Positions 44,836 to 53,771 of a stretch of DNA of 64,000 bases are shown piece after piece. A program made the translations under genes and the position numbers. The notes beneath the pieces were generated by a model. That model was not told the origin of the DNA, made no database searches, and saw only the letters and a list, made by a program, of their open reading frames with translations. Numbering within the stretch: the first letter of the stretch is position 1; each line of letters starts with the position of its first letter. This DNA is from Mucilaginibacter conchicola (GTDB lineage Bacteria > Bacteroidota > Bacteroidia > Sphingobacteriales > Sphingobacteriaceae), in contig NZ_QWDC01000001.1 of assembly GCF_003432115.1 (NCBI RefSeq), positions 1,426,001-1,490,000 of the forward strand, given 5' to 3'.

Positions 44836-44887
44836 CGTGGGTTTGAAAGTCTTGATTCTTGACTCTTAATTCTTGACTCTCTTCAAA

Positions 44888-45550
44888 TTATTTATCAAAC
44901 CTAAACACCTCAGCTAACTTAGAGTTGTTGTTGGTGCTTACGTTCATATCGTTAATTAAACCGGTTGATAGGCTGTAAACCCAGCCGTGTACGCTAAGTT
45001 CCTGGCCTTTTGCCCAGGCGTTTTGTACGATGGATGTTTTAGCAAGGTTGTTAACGTTCTCAATAACGTTAAGCTCAACCAGCCTGTCCTGGCGTGCACC
45101 TTCGTCAGTGATCGCATTTAGTTCTTCAGCGTGTACGCGGTAAACATCTTTAATGTGGCGCAGCCAGTTGTCTATCAAACCGAATTGTTTGTGGGTCATG
45201 CTGGCAATAACACCACCGCAACCGTAGTGGCCGGTTACAATTACGTGTTTTACCTGCAGTACGTTCACGGCATAGTCAAGCACGCTCAGCATGTTCATAT
45301 CCGTATGGATAACCATGTTGGCAATGTTGCGGTGAACAAAAATCTCGCCCGGGTTGGTACGAGTTATCTGGTTAGCCGGCACACGGCTATCGGCACAGCC
45401 TATCCACAAAATGGGTGGCTTTTGGCCGTTGGCAAGCGTGGTGAAAAAATCCGGGTCTTCTTTTAAAGCATCGGCTACAAATTTCTTGTTACCTTCTAAA
45501 AGGCCTTCGTAAGTTATATGACTGGTGTCATGAATTAATTTTGCACACAT
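44888..45550 (-). CDS. Beta-class carbonic anhydrase
   Basis: 220 aa. Zinc-site residues Cys52-x-Asp54-Ser-Arg56 (GCADSRVPANQ), His108 and Cys111 (GHYGCGG). Beta-class enzymes interconvert CO2 and bicarbonate in the cytosol. Eight bases separate it from the DUF1275 gene upstream, so both are co-transcribed; a SulP transporter gene lies just beyond. Confidence 0.96.
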   Translation of the reverse strand: MCAKLIHDTSHITYEGLLEGNKKFVADALKEDPDFFTTLANGQKPPILWIGCADSRVPANQITRTNPGEIFVHRNIANMVIHTDMNMLSVLDYAVNVLQVKHVIVTGHYGCGGVIASMTHKQFGLIDNWLRHIKDVYRVHAEELNAITDEGARQDRLVELNVIENVNNLAKTSIVQNAWAKGQELSVHGWVYSLSTGLINDMNVSTNNNSKLAEVFRFDK

Positions 45551-45558
45551 AATAATTA

Positions 45559-46317
45559 TTAGTTTTTAGGTGATGAACTTTTGATTTTTGTTGGATAAAA
45601 TATCTGAAATATCTTGTGAAAAAACACAGGCAACAGGTCGAAATAAAGCACGGTTAGCAAAATGACCGGCACAAAGTAAAACACTTTAAACTCGTACAGG
45701 CCAAAAAAGTAACCGCCAATAAACCCGCCAAAAATAAAAAAAGTAAGGATGGTTAATCGTACATAAATTTTATTCCGCACTTCCTGGCTTGATGCGGTAC
45801 GCGGGTGCATCCAGTCGGCCAGTTCGCTGCCCAGATCTGTGAACAATCCTGTCAGGTGCGTGGTTTTGATCAACCCGCCCGATATGTTAGATACCAGGCT
45901 ATTCTGCAAACCCATAGCAAACAGCATAGCACCGATCACGATCTGCCGCTCCTGCAGCGTTTCATTGTAAAAATGATTGCCATAAAAAGCAACAAACAGC
46001 AACACCAATATCTCGAGGATGATAGGTACCGAATGCGCCCTGTAATAGCTAATATGCTGTAACGACTTTACAATAAAGTTCGATACAAACGCCCCAAACA
46101 GGAACATCATCAGCCATATCCCGAATACGATAATAGAATCATAATTCTGACTAACGATATTCTTGGCCAGATTTGCCACGTGCCCCGTAATGTTTGAGGT
46201 AAATGCCAGGAAAGCCAGTAGCCCGCAAACATCAACAATGCCCGCCACAAACGCGGTAGACGATGACAGCATGAGATTTTGCTTTAACGTACGTTTCTCT
46301 TTGGGTTGCCTTAGCAT
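45559..46317 (-). CDS. YoaK/DUF1275 family membrane protein
   Basis: 252 aa with about six membrane helices. Family motifs: STAFVAGIVDVCGLLAFL, FTSNITGHVANLAKN, MGLQNSLVSNISGGLIKTTHLTGLFTDLG (core MGLQNSLVSNISGG). DUF1275 proteins have no established substrate. Being first in an operon with carbonic anhydrase suggests a link with bicarbonate or anion movement; inferred. Confidence 0.9.
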   Translation of the reverse strand: MLRQPKEKRTLKQNLMLSSSTAFVAGIVDVCGLLAFLAFTSNITGHVANLAKNIVSQNYDSIIVFGIWLMMFLFGAFVSNFIVKSLQHISYYRAHSVPIILEILVLLFVAFYGNHFYNETLQERQIVIGAMLFAMGLQNSLVSNISGGLIKTTHLTGLFTDLGSELADWMHPRTASSQEVRNKIYVRLTILTFFIFGGFIGGYFFGLYEFKVFYFVPVILLTVLYFDLLPVFFHKIFQIFYPTKIKSSSPKN

Positions 46318-46372
46318 ATATTATTGTTTGCTGTGTAACAGCATTACTAACAAGGAGTTTGCCAAAATCAAT

Positions 46373-46402
46373 AAAAACCCCGGCCGTTTTACCGGGGTTT
46401 TG
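46373..46402 (-). terminator. Terminator after the SulP gene
   Basis: On minus: CAAAACCCCGG, loop, CCGGGGTTTTTATT. It separates the SulP transcript from the DUF1275 gene. Confidence 0.82.
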
Positions 46403-46425
46403 AGGACAGATGCAGGGATATATAC

Positions 46426-48072
46426 TTAGTTTATTGTTTGCTCTACAGTTTCAATTGGCTGTGCAGTGGTTTCGGGCTTGTAAACCATGTCTTTTAAAGG
46501 CGGCACATCATAGCGCTCCTTAATATCTTTAAGCTGCACCACAATGCCTTTGGTGTAGGCGTTATGGCGATAATTATTGATGATTTCCAGCACATCAGGA
46601 TCAATGTAGCGTGAGTTGGAGCCATCTATTACCACGTCGGTTCCTGTAGGTAAACCGGTAAGCGTAACCTGTATGGCTGCTTTATTAAGGAACGATACCT
46701 CTTCGGCCAGTTTTATAGTGATAGTGTCTTTACCGCCCCTGCTGCTGATGTGATAGAAATACGGATTACGCATATTGGTGCGCAGGATATAGAAAACACC
46801 TACCAGCATGCCAATCCCTACACCTATCAGCAGGTCGGTAAATACCACCGCCAGTATGGTTACCACAAAGGGAATAAACTGATCAAGTCCTTTATGCCAA
46901 ACGTGTTTAAACAGGCTTACACGGGCCAGTTTATAACCTACGGTAAGTAATATCGCCGCAAGGCACGAGAGTGGGATCTTGTTCAGCAGCGTCGGTATCG
47001 CCAATAAACATATCAGCAATAAAAAGCCGTGGAAAATGGCGCTCATTTTGGTACGTGCACCTGCACCAACATTGGCCGATGAACGTACGATAACGGCCGT
47101 CATGGGTAAACCGCCCAAAAAACCGCTCACTAAGTTGCCGGCACCCTGGGCAATCAGTTCGCGGTTTGTAGGCGATATTCTTTTAATGGGGTCAATTTTG
47201 TCTACCGCTTCTAAACTCAGCAGGGTTTCTAAACTGGCTACTATGGCAATAGTGGCTGCTACTATCCATACTTCCTTGTTCTTTATCCCCTCAAAATTCG
47301 GCGATTTAAATAGCCCGAAAAACTCATCAGTATTATTCACAACCGGTATCTGCACAAACTGCTTATCAAGCAATGCAAAACCGGTCCCTGCAAAAACCGC
47401 CGCCAGCGTAGTACCCACAACTACAACCAGCAGCGGCGCAGGAATAACAGCAAGTTTTTTGACCTTTGGCCAATAAACCATTATAGCTAAAGAGACAGCG
47501 GCAATAACCACAGCCCCGTAATTGATCTTTCGTAAAGCGTACAGTATGCCCGAGAAGGTATTCTCGGTATCCATCTGGCTAAAGTCCTCATCGCCCTCAA
47601 AATCCTTATCGTACCCAACAGCGTGTGGGAACTGTTTCATAATTAAGATGATGCCAATGGCAGCAAGCATCCCCTCAATTACTGATGACGGAAAATAATT
47701 AGCGATGGTACCGGCTTTAACCAAACCAAGGATGATCTGCATAGCGCCCGCTATCATGATGCAAAGCAGGAAGGCTTCAAATGAGCCAAGTTTATGAATG
47801 GAGTTTAAAACGATAACCGTTAAACCCGCGGCAGGCCCGGCCACACTTAGTTGCGAGCCGCTAAGCGTACCTACTACTATACCGCCTACAATACCTGCCA
47901 AAAGGCCCGAGAATAGTGGTGCACCCGATGCCAGCGCAATACCCAAACACAAGGGCAGCGCTACCAGGAACACCACTAAACCCGAAGGGATATCCTTCTT
48001 AAGGTTTTTGGCCAGGAAATATTTTTTTAAATTAAGATCGCCCACAGGGGTGCCACCTTGCTTAGTTTGCAT
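46426..48072 (-). CDS. SulP family anion transporter with STAS domain
   Basis: 548 aa with about eleven membrane segments in residues 25-420; start region KNLKKDIPSGLVVFLVALPLCLGIALASGAP (core GLVVFLVALPLCLGIALASG) and SQLSVAGPAAGLTVIV are the SulP signature. A STAS domain (about 445-530) has VTLTGLPTGTDVVIDGSNSR. Neighbouring carbonic anhydrase makes bicarbonate transport (BicA-like) the best guess; sulfate cannot be excluded. Own terminator at 46373. Confidence 0.93.
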   Translation of the reverse strand: MQTKQGGTPVGDLNLKKYFLAKNLKKDIPSGLVVFLVALPLCLGIALASGAPLFSGLLAGIVGGIVVGTLSGSQLSVAGPAAGLTVIVLNSIHKLGSFEAFLLCIMIAGAMQIILGLVKAGTIANYFPSSVIEGMLAAIGIILIMKQFPHAVGYDKDFEGDEDFSQMDTENTFSGILYALRKINYGAVVIAAVSLAIMVYWPKVKKLAVIPAPLLVVVVGTTLAAVFAGTGFALLDKQFVQIPVVNNTDEFFGLFKSPNFEGIKNKEVWIVAATIAIVASLETLLSLEAVDKIDPIKRISPTNRELIAQGAGNLVSGFLGGLPMTAVIVRSSANVGAGARTKMSAIFHGFLLLICLLAIPTLLNKIPLSCLAAILLTVGYKLARVSLFKHVWHKGLDQFIPFVVTILAVVFTDLLIGVGIGMLVGVFYILRTNMRNPYFYHISSRGGKDTITIKLAEEVSFLNKAAIQVTLTGLPTGTDVVIDGSNSRYIDPDVLEIINNYRHNAYTKGIVVQLKDIKERYDVPPLKDMVYKPETTAQPIETVEQTIN

Positions 48073-48207
48073 AATGATTAAATAAAAAAGTCAACTGTGA
48101 TGATTAATACTGTGCTGCAGAAAATGCAGCGAAACAGGAACTTACGCGCAGGCAAAATTTTGCTTATGCGGCAAGCCACCGGATAAGTGATATCCGGCTA
48201 AATAAAA

Positions 48208-48540
48208 TTATGCGTTGGGAGGCGGGGTGGGAACAACCAGGTGATACACCTGTTGGTAAAGCGACCGTTCCTGGTTATGCAGGATGTTGGTCTCTAATAA
48301 ATAAGGGCGATAGATGGTTAAATGAACAAGGTTCTCGTCAAAAGCTTTCTTTTCTTTAAAAGCATCTTTCTCGGGGTCTTCCTTTTCGTTCTTGGTTTCA
48401 TGCTCTAATTGCATAATAACCGCCCTTACGTGTTTGTTATCCAGGCATAAAAACACGGGCGCAATTGATATGAACATCTTTGCTACAAAGATGCCCAGAA
48501 ACAATGTCGCTATAGCGTGTTTAAATAACCTGCTTTTCAT
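48208..48540 (-). CDS. Small exported or membrane-anchored protein of unknown function
   Basis: 110 aa from the ATG at 48540 ([20 protein letters not shown]). One hydrophobic N-terminal segment (about 8-32, containing Cys29), then a highly charged [20 protein letters not shown] stretch and a C-terminal VVPTPPPNA. No family recognised. It is upstream of the SulP gene, same strand, 135 bases away. Confidence 0.62.
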   Translation of the reverse strand: MKSRLFKHAIATLFLGIFVAKMFISIAPVFLCLDNKHVRAVIMQLEHETKNEKEDPEKDAFKEKKAFDENLVHLTIYRPYLLETNILHNQERSLYQQVYHLVVPTPPPNA

Positions 48541-48644
48541 GCTACACAAATATAACATATTTTGGCAATGCAAAACATACACAGGCAACAACGCCGTTGT
48601 TATATTTTTATTACCTAATTTTAGCCATCACCAAACACTACACC

Positions 48645-50186
48645 GTGAACAAAAAGCTGGATACATTACAACAAAAACGCGAACAGGCACTGGAAGGCGG
48701 CGGCGCAGCACGCATTGAGGCGCAGCACAAAAAAGGCAAACTAACCGCCCGCGAGCGGCTTCATTTCCTGTTGGATGAAGGCAGCTTCCAGGAAATAGGC
48801 ATGTTTGTATCGCACCGCTCTACCGATTTTGGGATGGAGAAAGAAAAGTATCCCGGCGATGGTGTGGTAACCGGCTACGGCAACATTAACGGCCGTTTGG
48901 TGTATGTTTTCTCTCAGGATTTTACTGTTTTCGGCGGATCATTGTCTGAAACCCATGCTGAGAAGATCTGTAAAATAATGGATCTGGCCATGAAGAACGG
49001 CGCCCCCGTGATAGGTCTTAACGACTCGGGCGGTGCGCGTATACAGGAAGGCGTGGTATCATTAGGTGGCTACGCCGATATATTTTACCGCAACACCATG
49101 GCCAGTGGCGTTGTTCCGCAGATCTCGGCCATTATGGGCCCATGTGCGGGCGGAGCGGTGTACTCCCCTGCCATTACCGATTTTATTTTGATGGTAGAGA
49201 ACACTTCATACATGTTTGTTACCGGCCCTAACGTAGTGAAAACCGTAACGCATGAGCAGGTAACCTCAGAAGAATTGGGCGGCGCACATACCCACGCTAC
49301 CAAAAGTGGTGTAACGCATTTTGCATGCGCCAATGAGATTGCCGCCATTCAGCATATAAAACAACTGCTGAGCTATATGCCGCAAAACTGCGAAGACCGC
49401 GCACCATCTGTACCTTACGAAGCTAAAGATGAAACCCGCCCGTCGTTGAATGACGCCCTACCGGAGAATGCTTCGCAACCTTATGATATCCGTGAAGTAA
49501 TTGAGCAGGTGATAGACGGCGGATCATTCCTTGAAGTACATAAAGATTTTGCCGAGAATATTGTGGTAGGTTTCGCCCGATTGGCTGGCCGTAGTATTGG
49601 TATTGTGGCTAACCAACCAATGTTTTTGGCGGGGGTGCTGGATATCCATTCATCAACCAAAGGCGCACGTTTTGTACGTTTCTGCGATAGCTTTAATATT
49701 CCGCTGCTGGTATTTGAGGATGTACCGGGCTTTTTGCCGGGCACCGACCAGGAATGGAATGCTATTATCACCAACGGCGCCAAACTGCTTTATGCCTTCT
49801 GCGAGGCTACCGTGCCACGCATCACTGTCATCACCCGTAAAGCCTATGGTGGCGCTTACGATGTAATGAACTCCAAACACATTGGTGCCGATATGAATTA
49901 CGCCTGGCCAACTGCCGAGATAGCCGTTATGGGTGCCAAAGGCGCTGCCGAGATCATTTTTAAACGTGAAATAACCACCGCCGAAGACCCAGAAGCCAAA
50001 TGGCGCGAAAAAGAGGAACAATACGCCGGCATATTCGCCAACCCCTACCGCGCAGCAGAGCGTGGCTTTATTGACGAGGTGATAGAACCATCAGAGACAC
50101 GCAGCAAACTCATCCAGGCCTTTAAAATGCTGGAGAATAAGGTAGTGAACAACCCGAAAAAGAAGCATGGGAATATACCGTTGTAG
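48645..50186 (+). CDS. Acyl-CoA carboxylase beta subunit (propionyl-CoA carboxylase type)
   Basis: 513 aa from a GTG at 48645 ([20 protein letters not shown]), chosen because the family starts there. Two crotonase-like halves: [43 protein letters not shown] (oxyanion glycine pair), [18 protein letters not shown], then [13 protein letters not shown] and [16 protein letters not shown]. It transfers CO2 from carboxybiotin to propionyl-CoA or a related acyl-CoA. No biotin carboxylase or carrier gene is adjacent. Confidence 0.94.
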   Translation: MNKKLDTLQQKREQALEGGGAARIEAQHKKGKLTARERLHFLLDEGSFQEIGMFVSHRSTDFGMEKEKYPGDGVVTGYGNINGRLVYVFSQDFTVFGGSLSETHAEKICKIMDLAMKNGAPVIGLNDSGGARIQEGVVSLGGYADIFYRNTMASGVVPQISAIMGPCAGGAVYSPAITDFILMVENTSYMFVTGPNVVKTVTHEQVTSEELGGAHTHATKSGVTHFACANEIAAIQHIKQLLSYMPQNCEDRAPSVPYEAKDETRPSLNDALPENASQPYDIREVIEQVIDGGSFLEVHKDFAENIVVGFARLAGRSIGIVANQPMFLAGVLDIHSSTKGARFVRFCDSFNIPLLVFEDVPGFLPGTDQEWNAIITNGAKLLYAFCEATVPRITVITRKAYGGAYDVMNSKHIGADMNYAWPTAEIAVMGAKGAAEIIFKREITTAEDPEAKWREKEEQYAGIFANPYRAAERGFIDEVIEPSETRSKLIQAFKMLENKVVNNPKKKHGNIPL

Positions 50187-50190
50187 GGGA

Positions 50191-50219
50191 AGAAAGGTTA
50201 AAGGCGAAAGGTAAAAGGT
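50191..50219. repeat. AGGTTAAAGG-family fragment
   Basis: AGAAAGGTTAAAGG then CGAAAGGTAAAAGGT; shares AGAAAGGTTAAAGG with 19632-19645 and resembles the valS insert. Single arm only. Confidence 0.6.
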
Positions 50220-50233
50220 AGCTGCAACTGAGC

Positions 50234-50366
50234 TCATTGCCGTCCCTTTCAAGGGACGGTTTTAAACAAACTCCTAATGGCTTTAGCCTAAAATAGCAAT
50301 AGTCTGTTTTGGCTAAAGCCATTCTTGCGTGCTGGTTATCCGTTGGCTAAAGCCAACGGCAATGAT
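50234..50366. repeat. REP-like hairpin cluster
   Basis: An inverted copy TCATTG + CCGTCCCTT-TC-AAGGGACGG (50234-50259) and a direct copy CCGTTGGCT-AA-AGCCAACGG + CAATGATG (50340-50367) face each other. Between them AATGGCTTTAGCC and GGCTAAAGCCATT (about 50277-50323) form another hairpin. Same architecture as the copies at 28732-28909. Confidence 0.78.
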
Positions 50367-50460
50367 GTGGGTCATATTTTTTCACCATTATTCGATGTTC
50401 GATTAAAAACTTTAACCATCCAACTAAAAAAGTAATTTTAAGAAAATCAAATCTCAACTG

Positions 50461-50826
50461 ATGGACAATAGTCTTGATAAATTCGGAAAATTCTTAGTAG
50501 AAAACCTACGCGACAGTGGTATAAATCATTTTGAATTACTTTTAAAAGCCCAATGGAAAGCCCCTGCACTTCAAAGCATCCAAAACGAGCTCGGCGAACT
50601 GTCAGATAGTCAAACAGAAACCGTAAAAAAAGCCTTTATCGCATCTATAGACAGCGCTATTCACGATTTCCTATTCGCTTTACAAGAGCAGGCCGATTTT
50701 AAAAACGAGATCAGGATAATGGTAGACAACAACAATATCGCTGAACTTAGTGATGGCATTCATGGCGAATCATATTCTGATGATGGATGGAACGCTAAAT
50801 ACAGTAAATATGAAATGATCGAATAG
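50461..50826 (+). CDS. 121-aa protein of unknown function
   Basis: Starts MDNSLDKFGKFLVENLRDSG. Soluble, mostly helical first 85 residues and an acidic C-terminal tail (GIHGESYSDDGWNAKYSKYE). AT-richer than its neighbours. No family recognised. It sits after a repeat cluster and before a GNAT gene on the same strand. Confidence 0.7.
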   Translation: MDNSLDKFGKFLVENLRDSGINHFELLLKAQWKAPALQSIQNELGELSDSQTETVKKAFIASIDSAIHDFLFALQEQADFKNEIRIMVDNNNIAELSDGIHGESYSDDGWNAKYSKYEMIE

Positions 50827-50898
50827 GCATCCTCACTTCATCATTCTCAACTCACCATTCATTATTCGATATTAAAAAACCTTCTACCTTTATCCCAA

Positions 50899-51315
50899 AT
50901 GATAAGTATCGAACAAATTACCCCGCACCTTACCTGGCAACTGCGCCGAGATGTGCTTTACCCCGGCGAGTATAAATTTAATATGGAGATGCCCGAGGAT
51001 GAGCATGGCTACCACTTTGGGGCATTTACGGAGAACAAACTGGTGGGCGTGGTATCGTTGTTTAAAAATGGTAACGACTGGCAATTTCGTAAGCTGGCGG
51101 TTGATGAGGCCTGGCAGGGTAAAGGGATTGGTAAGGAATTATTAAATTACATCACGGGTTTTGCCATTGAGGAGCATGGCGAACGCCTTTGGTGCAATGC
51201 GCGTACATCGGCCATTGGCTTCTACAAAAAATATGATTTTGCGCAAACGGGTGCGCAATTCAGCAAAAAAGGTGTGGACTATGTGATAATGGAAAAGAGC
51301 CTGGTATCAGCCTGA
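50899..51315 (+). CDS. GNAT family N-acetyltransferase
   Basis: 138 aa. Acetyl-CoA binding motif A: FRKLAVDEAWQGKGIGKELL (Q-x-x-G-x-G). Followed by LWCNARTSAIGFYKKYDF, the C-terminal motif B region. Small-molecule or protein substrate unknown. Confidence 0.92.
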   Translation: MISIEQITPHLTWQLRRDVLYPGEYKFNMEMPEDEHGYHFGAFTENKLVGVVSLFKNGNDWQFRKLAVDEAWQGKGIGKELLNYITGFAIEEHGERLWCNARTSAIGFYKKYDFAQTGAQFSKKGVDYVIMEKSLVSA

Positions 51316-51469
51316 AAACAAAAAGTCAGCCTGCCTTGCGCAAACTGACCTTTCAAATACTAAACTGACTAACTAATTATCTTAAAAATTAACGCTGCAA
51401 AGGTCAAGTATCAATATGAAGTGTATGTTAAGTTAGAAATAAACTTTACAACTGTCAAAAATACATTTC

Positions 51470-51498
51470 TTTGTATATCATTTGCTTTGTTATATTTG
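51470..51498 (+). promoter_or_regulatory. Promoter for the M42 peptidase gene
   Basis: TTTG at 51470-51473 (T70 TTG) and TATATTTG at 51491-51498, 17 bases apart; start of transcription near 51505, giving a 37-base leader. Confidence 0.65.
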
Positions 51499-51541
51499 CC
51501 ACGCGCTATTCCCCCGATAGCTTAACCATACAATCTGCATA

Positions 51542-52660
51542 ATGGCAAAAAAGAAAACAGAAGTTGAGCAACAGAAACCTGCTGTTGTTAATGAAGCGTC
51601 CTTAGCATTTTTCGAAAAATATATCAATAACCCATCTCCTACCGGCTTTGAATGGAAAGGCCAGGAACTTTGGCTTGACTACATTAAACCTTACATCGAC
51701 GACCATTACGTTGACAATTACGGTACTGCAGTGGGCATCATTAACCCTGAAGCCGACTACAAAGTGGTTATCGAGGCCCATGCCGATGAGATCTCGTGGT
51801 TTGTAAACTACATCACTAATGATGGTTTGATCTACGTTATCCGCAACGGTGGTTCAGATCATCAGATAGCGCCATCAAAACGTGTCGACATCCATACCGA
51901 TAATGGCATAGTTAAGGCTGTATTTGGCTGGCCGGCTATCCACACCCGTTTAGGCGGCGAAAAGGAAGAGGCCCCAACCCTGAAAAACATTTTCCTTGAT
52001 TGTGGTTGCACCAGCAAGGAAGAGGTTGAAGCACTTGGCATCCACGTGGGTTGTGTAATTACTTACGAGGATGAGTTTATGGTGCTTAACAACCGTTACT
52101 ATGTTGGTCGCGCATTGGATAACCGCGCAGGTGGTTTCATGATAGCCGAGGTTGCCCGTTTGTTGAAAGAGAACAACATAAAACTGCCTTTCGGTTTATA
52201 CATTGTAAATGCCGTACAGGAAGAGATAGGTTTACGTGGTGCTGAGATGATCGCCCATCGCATCAAACCAAACGTAGCTATTGTTACCGATGTTACGCAT
52301 GATACCAATACCCCGATGATCAACAAGATCGTTCAGGGTGATCTGAGCTGCGGTAAAGGCCCGGTAATTTCTTATGCCCCCGCGGTACAAAACAACCTGA
52401 ACAAATTACTTATCGAATCGGCACAGAAAGCAAACATTCCGTTCCAACGCCAGGCGTCATCGCGCTCAACCGGTACTGATACGGATGCATTTGCCTACTC
52501 AAACGACGGTGTACCATCAGCATTGATCTCTTTACCGTTGCGCTATATGCACACAACCGTTGAGATGATCCATAAAGAAGACGTAGATAACGTTATCCGC
52601 CTGATTTATGAGTCGTTGTTAAACATCCAGAACGGTCAGGATTTCAGGTACATCAAATAA
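51542..52660 (+). CDS. M42 family metallopeptidase (glutamyl/deblocking aminopeptidase type)
   Basis: 372 aa, cytosolic. Metal-site motifs: EAHADEISWFV (His, Asp), RALDNRAGGF (bridging Asp), NAVQEEIGLRGAE (catalytic and ligand Glu), VTDVTHD and RYMHTTVEMIH (final His). M42 enzymes form tetrahedral dodecamers that remove N-terminal residues from peptides. The N-terminal 20 residues are Lys/Glu-rich and outside the family core. Confidence 0.95.
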   Translation: MAKKKTEVEQQKPAVVNEASLAFFEKYINNPSPTGFEWKGQELWLDYIKPYIDDHYVDNYGTAVGIINPEADYKVVIEAHADEISWFVNYITNDGLIYVIRNGGSDHQIAPSKRVDIHTDNGIVKAVFGWPAIHTRLGGEKEEAPTLKNIFLDCGCTSKEEVEALGIHVGCVITYEDEFMVLNNRYYVGRALDNRAGGFMIAEVARLLKENNIKLPFGLYIVNAVQEEIGLRGAEMIAHRIKPNVAIVTDVTHDTNTPMINKIVQGDLSCGKGPVISYAPAVQNNLNKLLIESAQKANIPFQRQASSRSTGTDTDAFAYSNDGVPSALISLPLRYMHTTVEMIHKEDVDNVIRLIYESLLNIQNGQDFRYIK

Positions 52661-52722
52661 TTTAAAACATTTAGGCACAAATAGCATTTGTGTAACCAAA
52701 GCATCTATACCCTACTTTTACA

Positions 52723-53625
52723 ATGAAACCAACACTATTAATTTTGGCCGCAGGTATGGCCAGCCGCTACGGCAGCATGAAACAAGTTGACGGCTTTGGC
52801 CCTAACGGCGAAACCATTATTGATTACTCTATTTACGATGCCATTAAAGCAGGTTTCGGTAAAGTAAGCTTTATTATCCGCGAGGAATTTGCCGAGCCGT
52901 TTAAAGCCATATTTGAGCCTAAACTGGCAGGCCGTATCGAGACGGATTACGTTTACCAAAGCTTTGACCTTACTCCATTTGGCATCAACGAGCAAATTGA
53001 GCGCGCTAAGCCATGGGGTACTGCACATGCGGTATTAGCTGCCCACAAACAAATCCACGAGCCTTTCTGCGTTATCAACGCCGATGACTTTTATGGCTAT
53101 GAAGCTTTTGAAAAAATGGCCCAGTTCCTTACTACCGAGGTAGCTGATGATAAATATGCCTTGATGGGTTACCAGATAGACAGAACATTGTCTGATTATG
53201 GTACCGTATCGCGCGGTGTGTGTGCGGTTGATGAGAACGGCAACATGACCGAAGTTAACGAGCGTACCGAGGTTTACTTTAAAGAGGATGGTTCTGTAGC
53301 CTACAGAGACGCTACCGGTGAGCACCCGCTAAGCAATGATACCCGTGTATCAATGAATTTCTGGGGTTTTACACCTGCAGTTTTCAAACAAAGCGAAGAG
53401 CTGTTCAGGAAGTTTGTTGAAGCTAACAAGAACAATCCAAAATCAGAGTTCTTTATCCCGTTAGTGGCTGATGATCTGATTAAAACCGGCACCGCATCAT
53501 TCAAAGTTATCCCTACCGCAAACAAATGGTTTGGTGTAACTTACAAAGAGGATAAGCCTATTGTACAAGCCAGTATATCTGAACTGGTTAACAACGGCAC
53601 TTACCCTGCTAATCTTTGGGATTAA
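52723..53625 (+). CDS. Sugar-1-phosphate nucleotidyltransferase family protein
   Basis: 300 aa. N-terminal signature LLILAAGMASRYGSMKQVDG (nucleotide loop with Arg and Lys), CVINADDFYGYEAF (metal Asp pair) and VNERTEV. Closest to the NTP_transferase group found alone in Bacteroidota. It would join a sugar-1-phosphate to a nucleotide for surface-polysaccharide precursors; sugar and base are not determined. No glycan genes are adjacent. Terminator follows. Confidence 0.88.
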   Translation: MKPTLLILAAGMASRYGSMKQVDGFGPNGETIIDYSIYDAIKAGFGKVSFIIREEFAEPFKAIFEPKLAGRIETDYVYQSFDLTPFGINEQIERAKPWGTAHAVLAAHKQIHEPFCVINADDFYGYEAFEKMAQFLTTEVADDKYALMGYQIDRTLSDYGTVSRGVCAVDENGNMTEVNERTEVYFKEDGSVAYRDATGEHPLSNDTRVSMNFWGFTPAVFKQSEELFRKFVEANKNNPKSEFFIPLVADDLIKTGTASFKVIPTANKWFGVTYKEDKPIVQASISELVNNGTYPANLWD

Positions 53626-53642
53626 CCACCATTATTCAATAT

Positions 53643-53678
53643 AAAAAAGGCCCCCGAAATAATTCGGGGGTCTTTTTT
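53643..53678 (+). terminator. Terminator after the nucleotidyltransferase gene
   Basis: AAAAAAGGCCCCCGAA and TTCGGGGGTCTTTTTT pair with minor mismatch, then T-rich. Confidence 0.88.
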
Positions 53679-53771
53679 ATTTGTAACTTTCTTATTACAA
53701 ATTATCTTACGGTTGTATCAACTCTAATTTGCTCTGAGCGCTTTACTATATTTAGTACCTAAACTGTTAAC

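Larger units (their letters stand above)
44732..44876. repeat. TCAAGAATTAAGAGTCAAG inverted repeat, 27-base arms
   Basis: 44732-44758 and 44850-44876 are exact 27-base complements (core AAGAATTAAGAGTCAAGAAT). The 91-base loop encloses a terminator and a mini TCATTG hairpin. Confidence 0.88.

Noticed and set aside
52687..52720. Promoter TTTG ... TACTTTTA before the nucleotidyltransferase gene
   Set aside because: The -7 match ends three bases before the ATG, so transcription would start inside the coding sequence, and the final G is missing.
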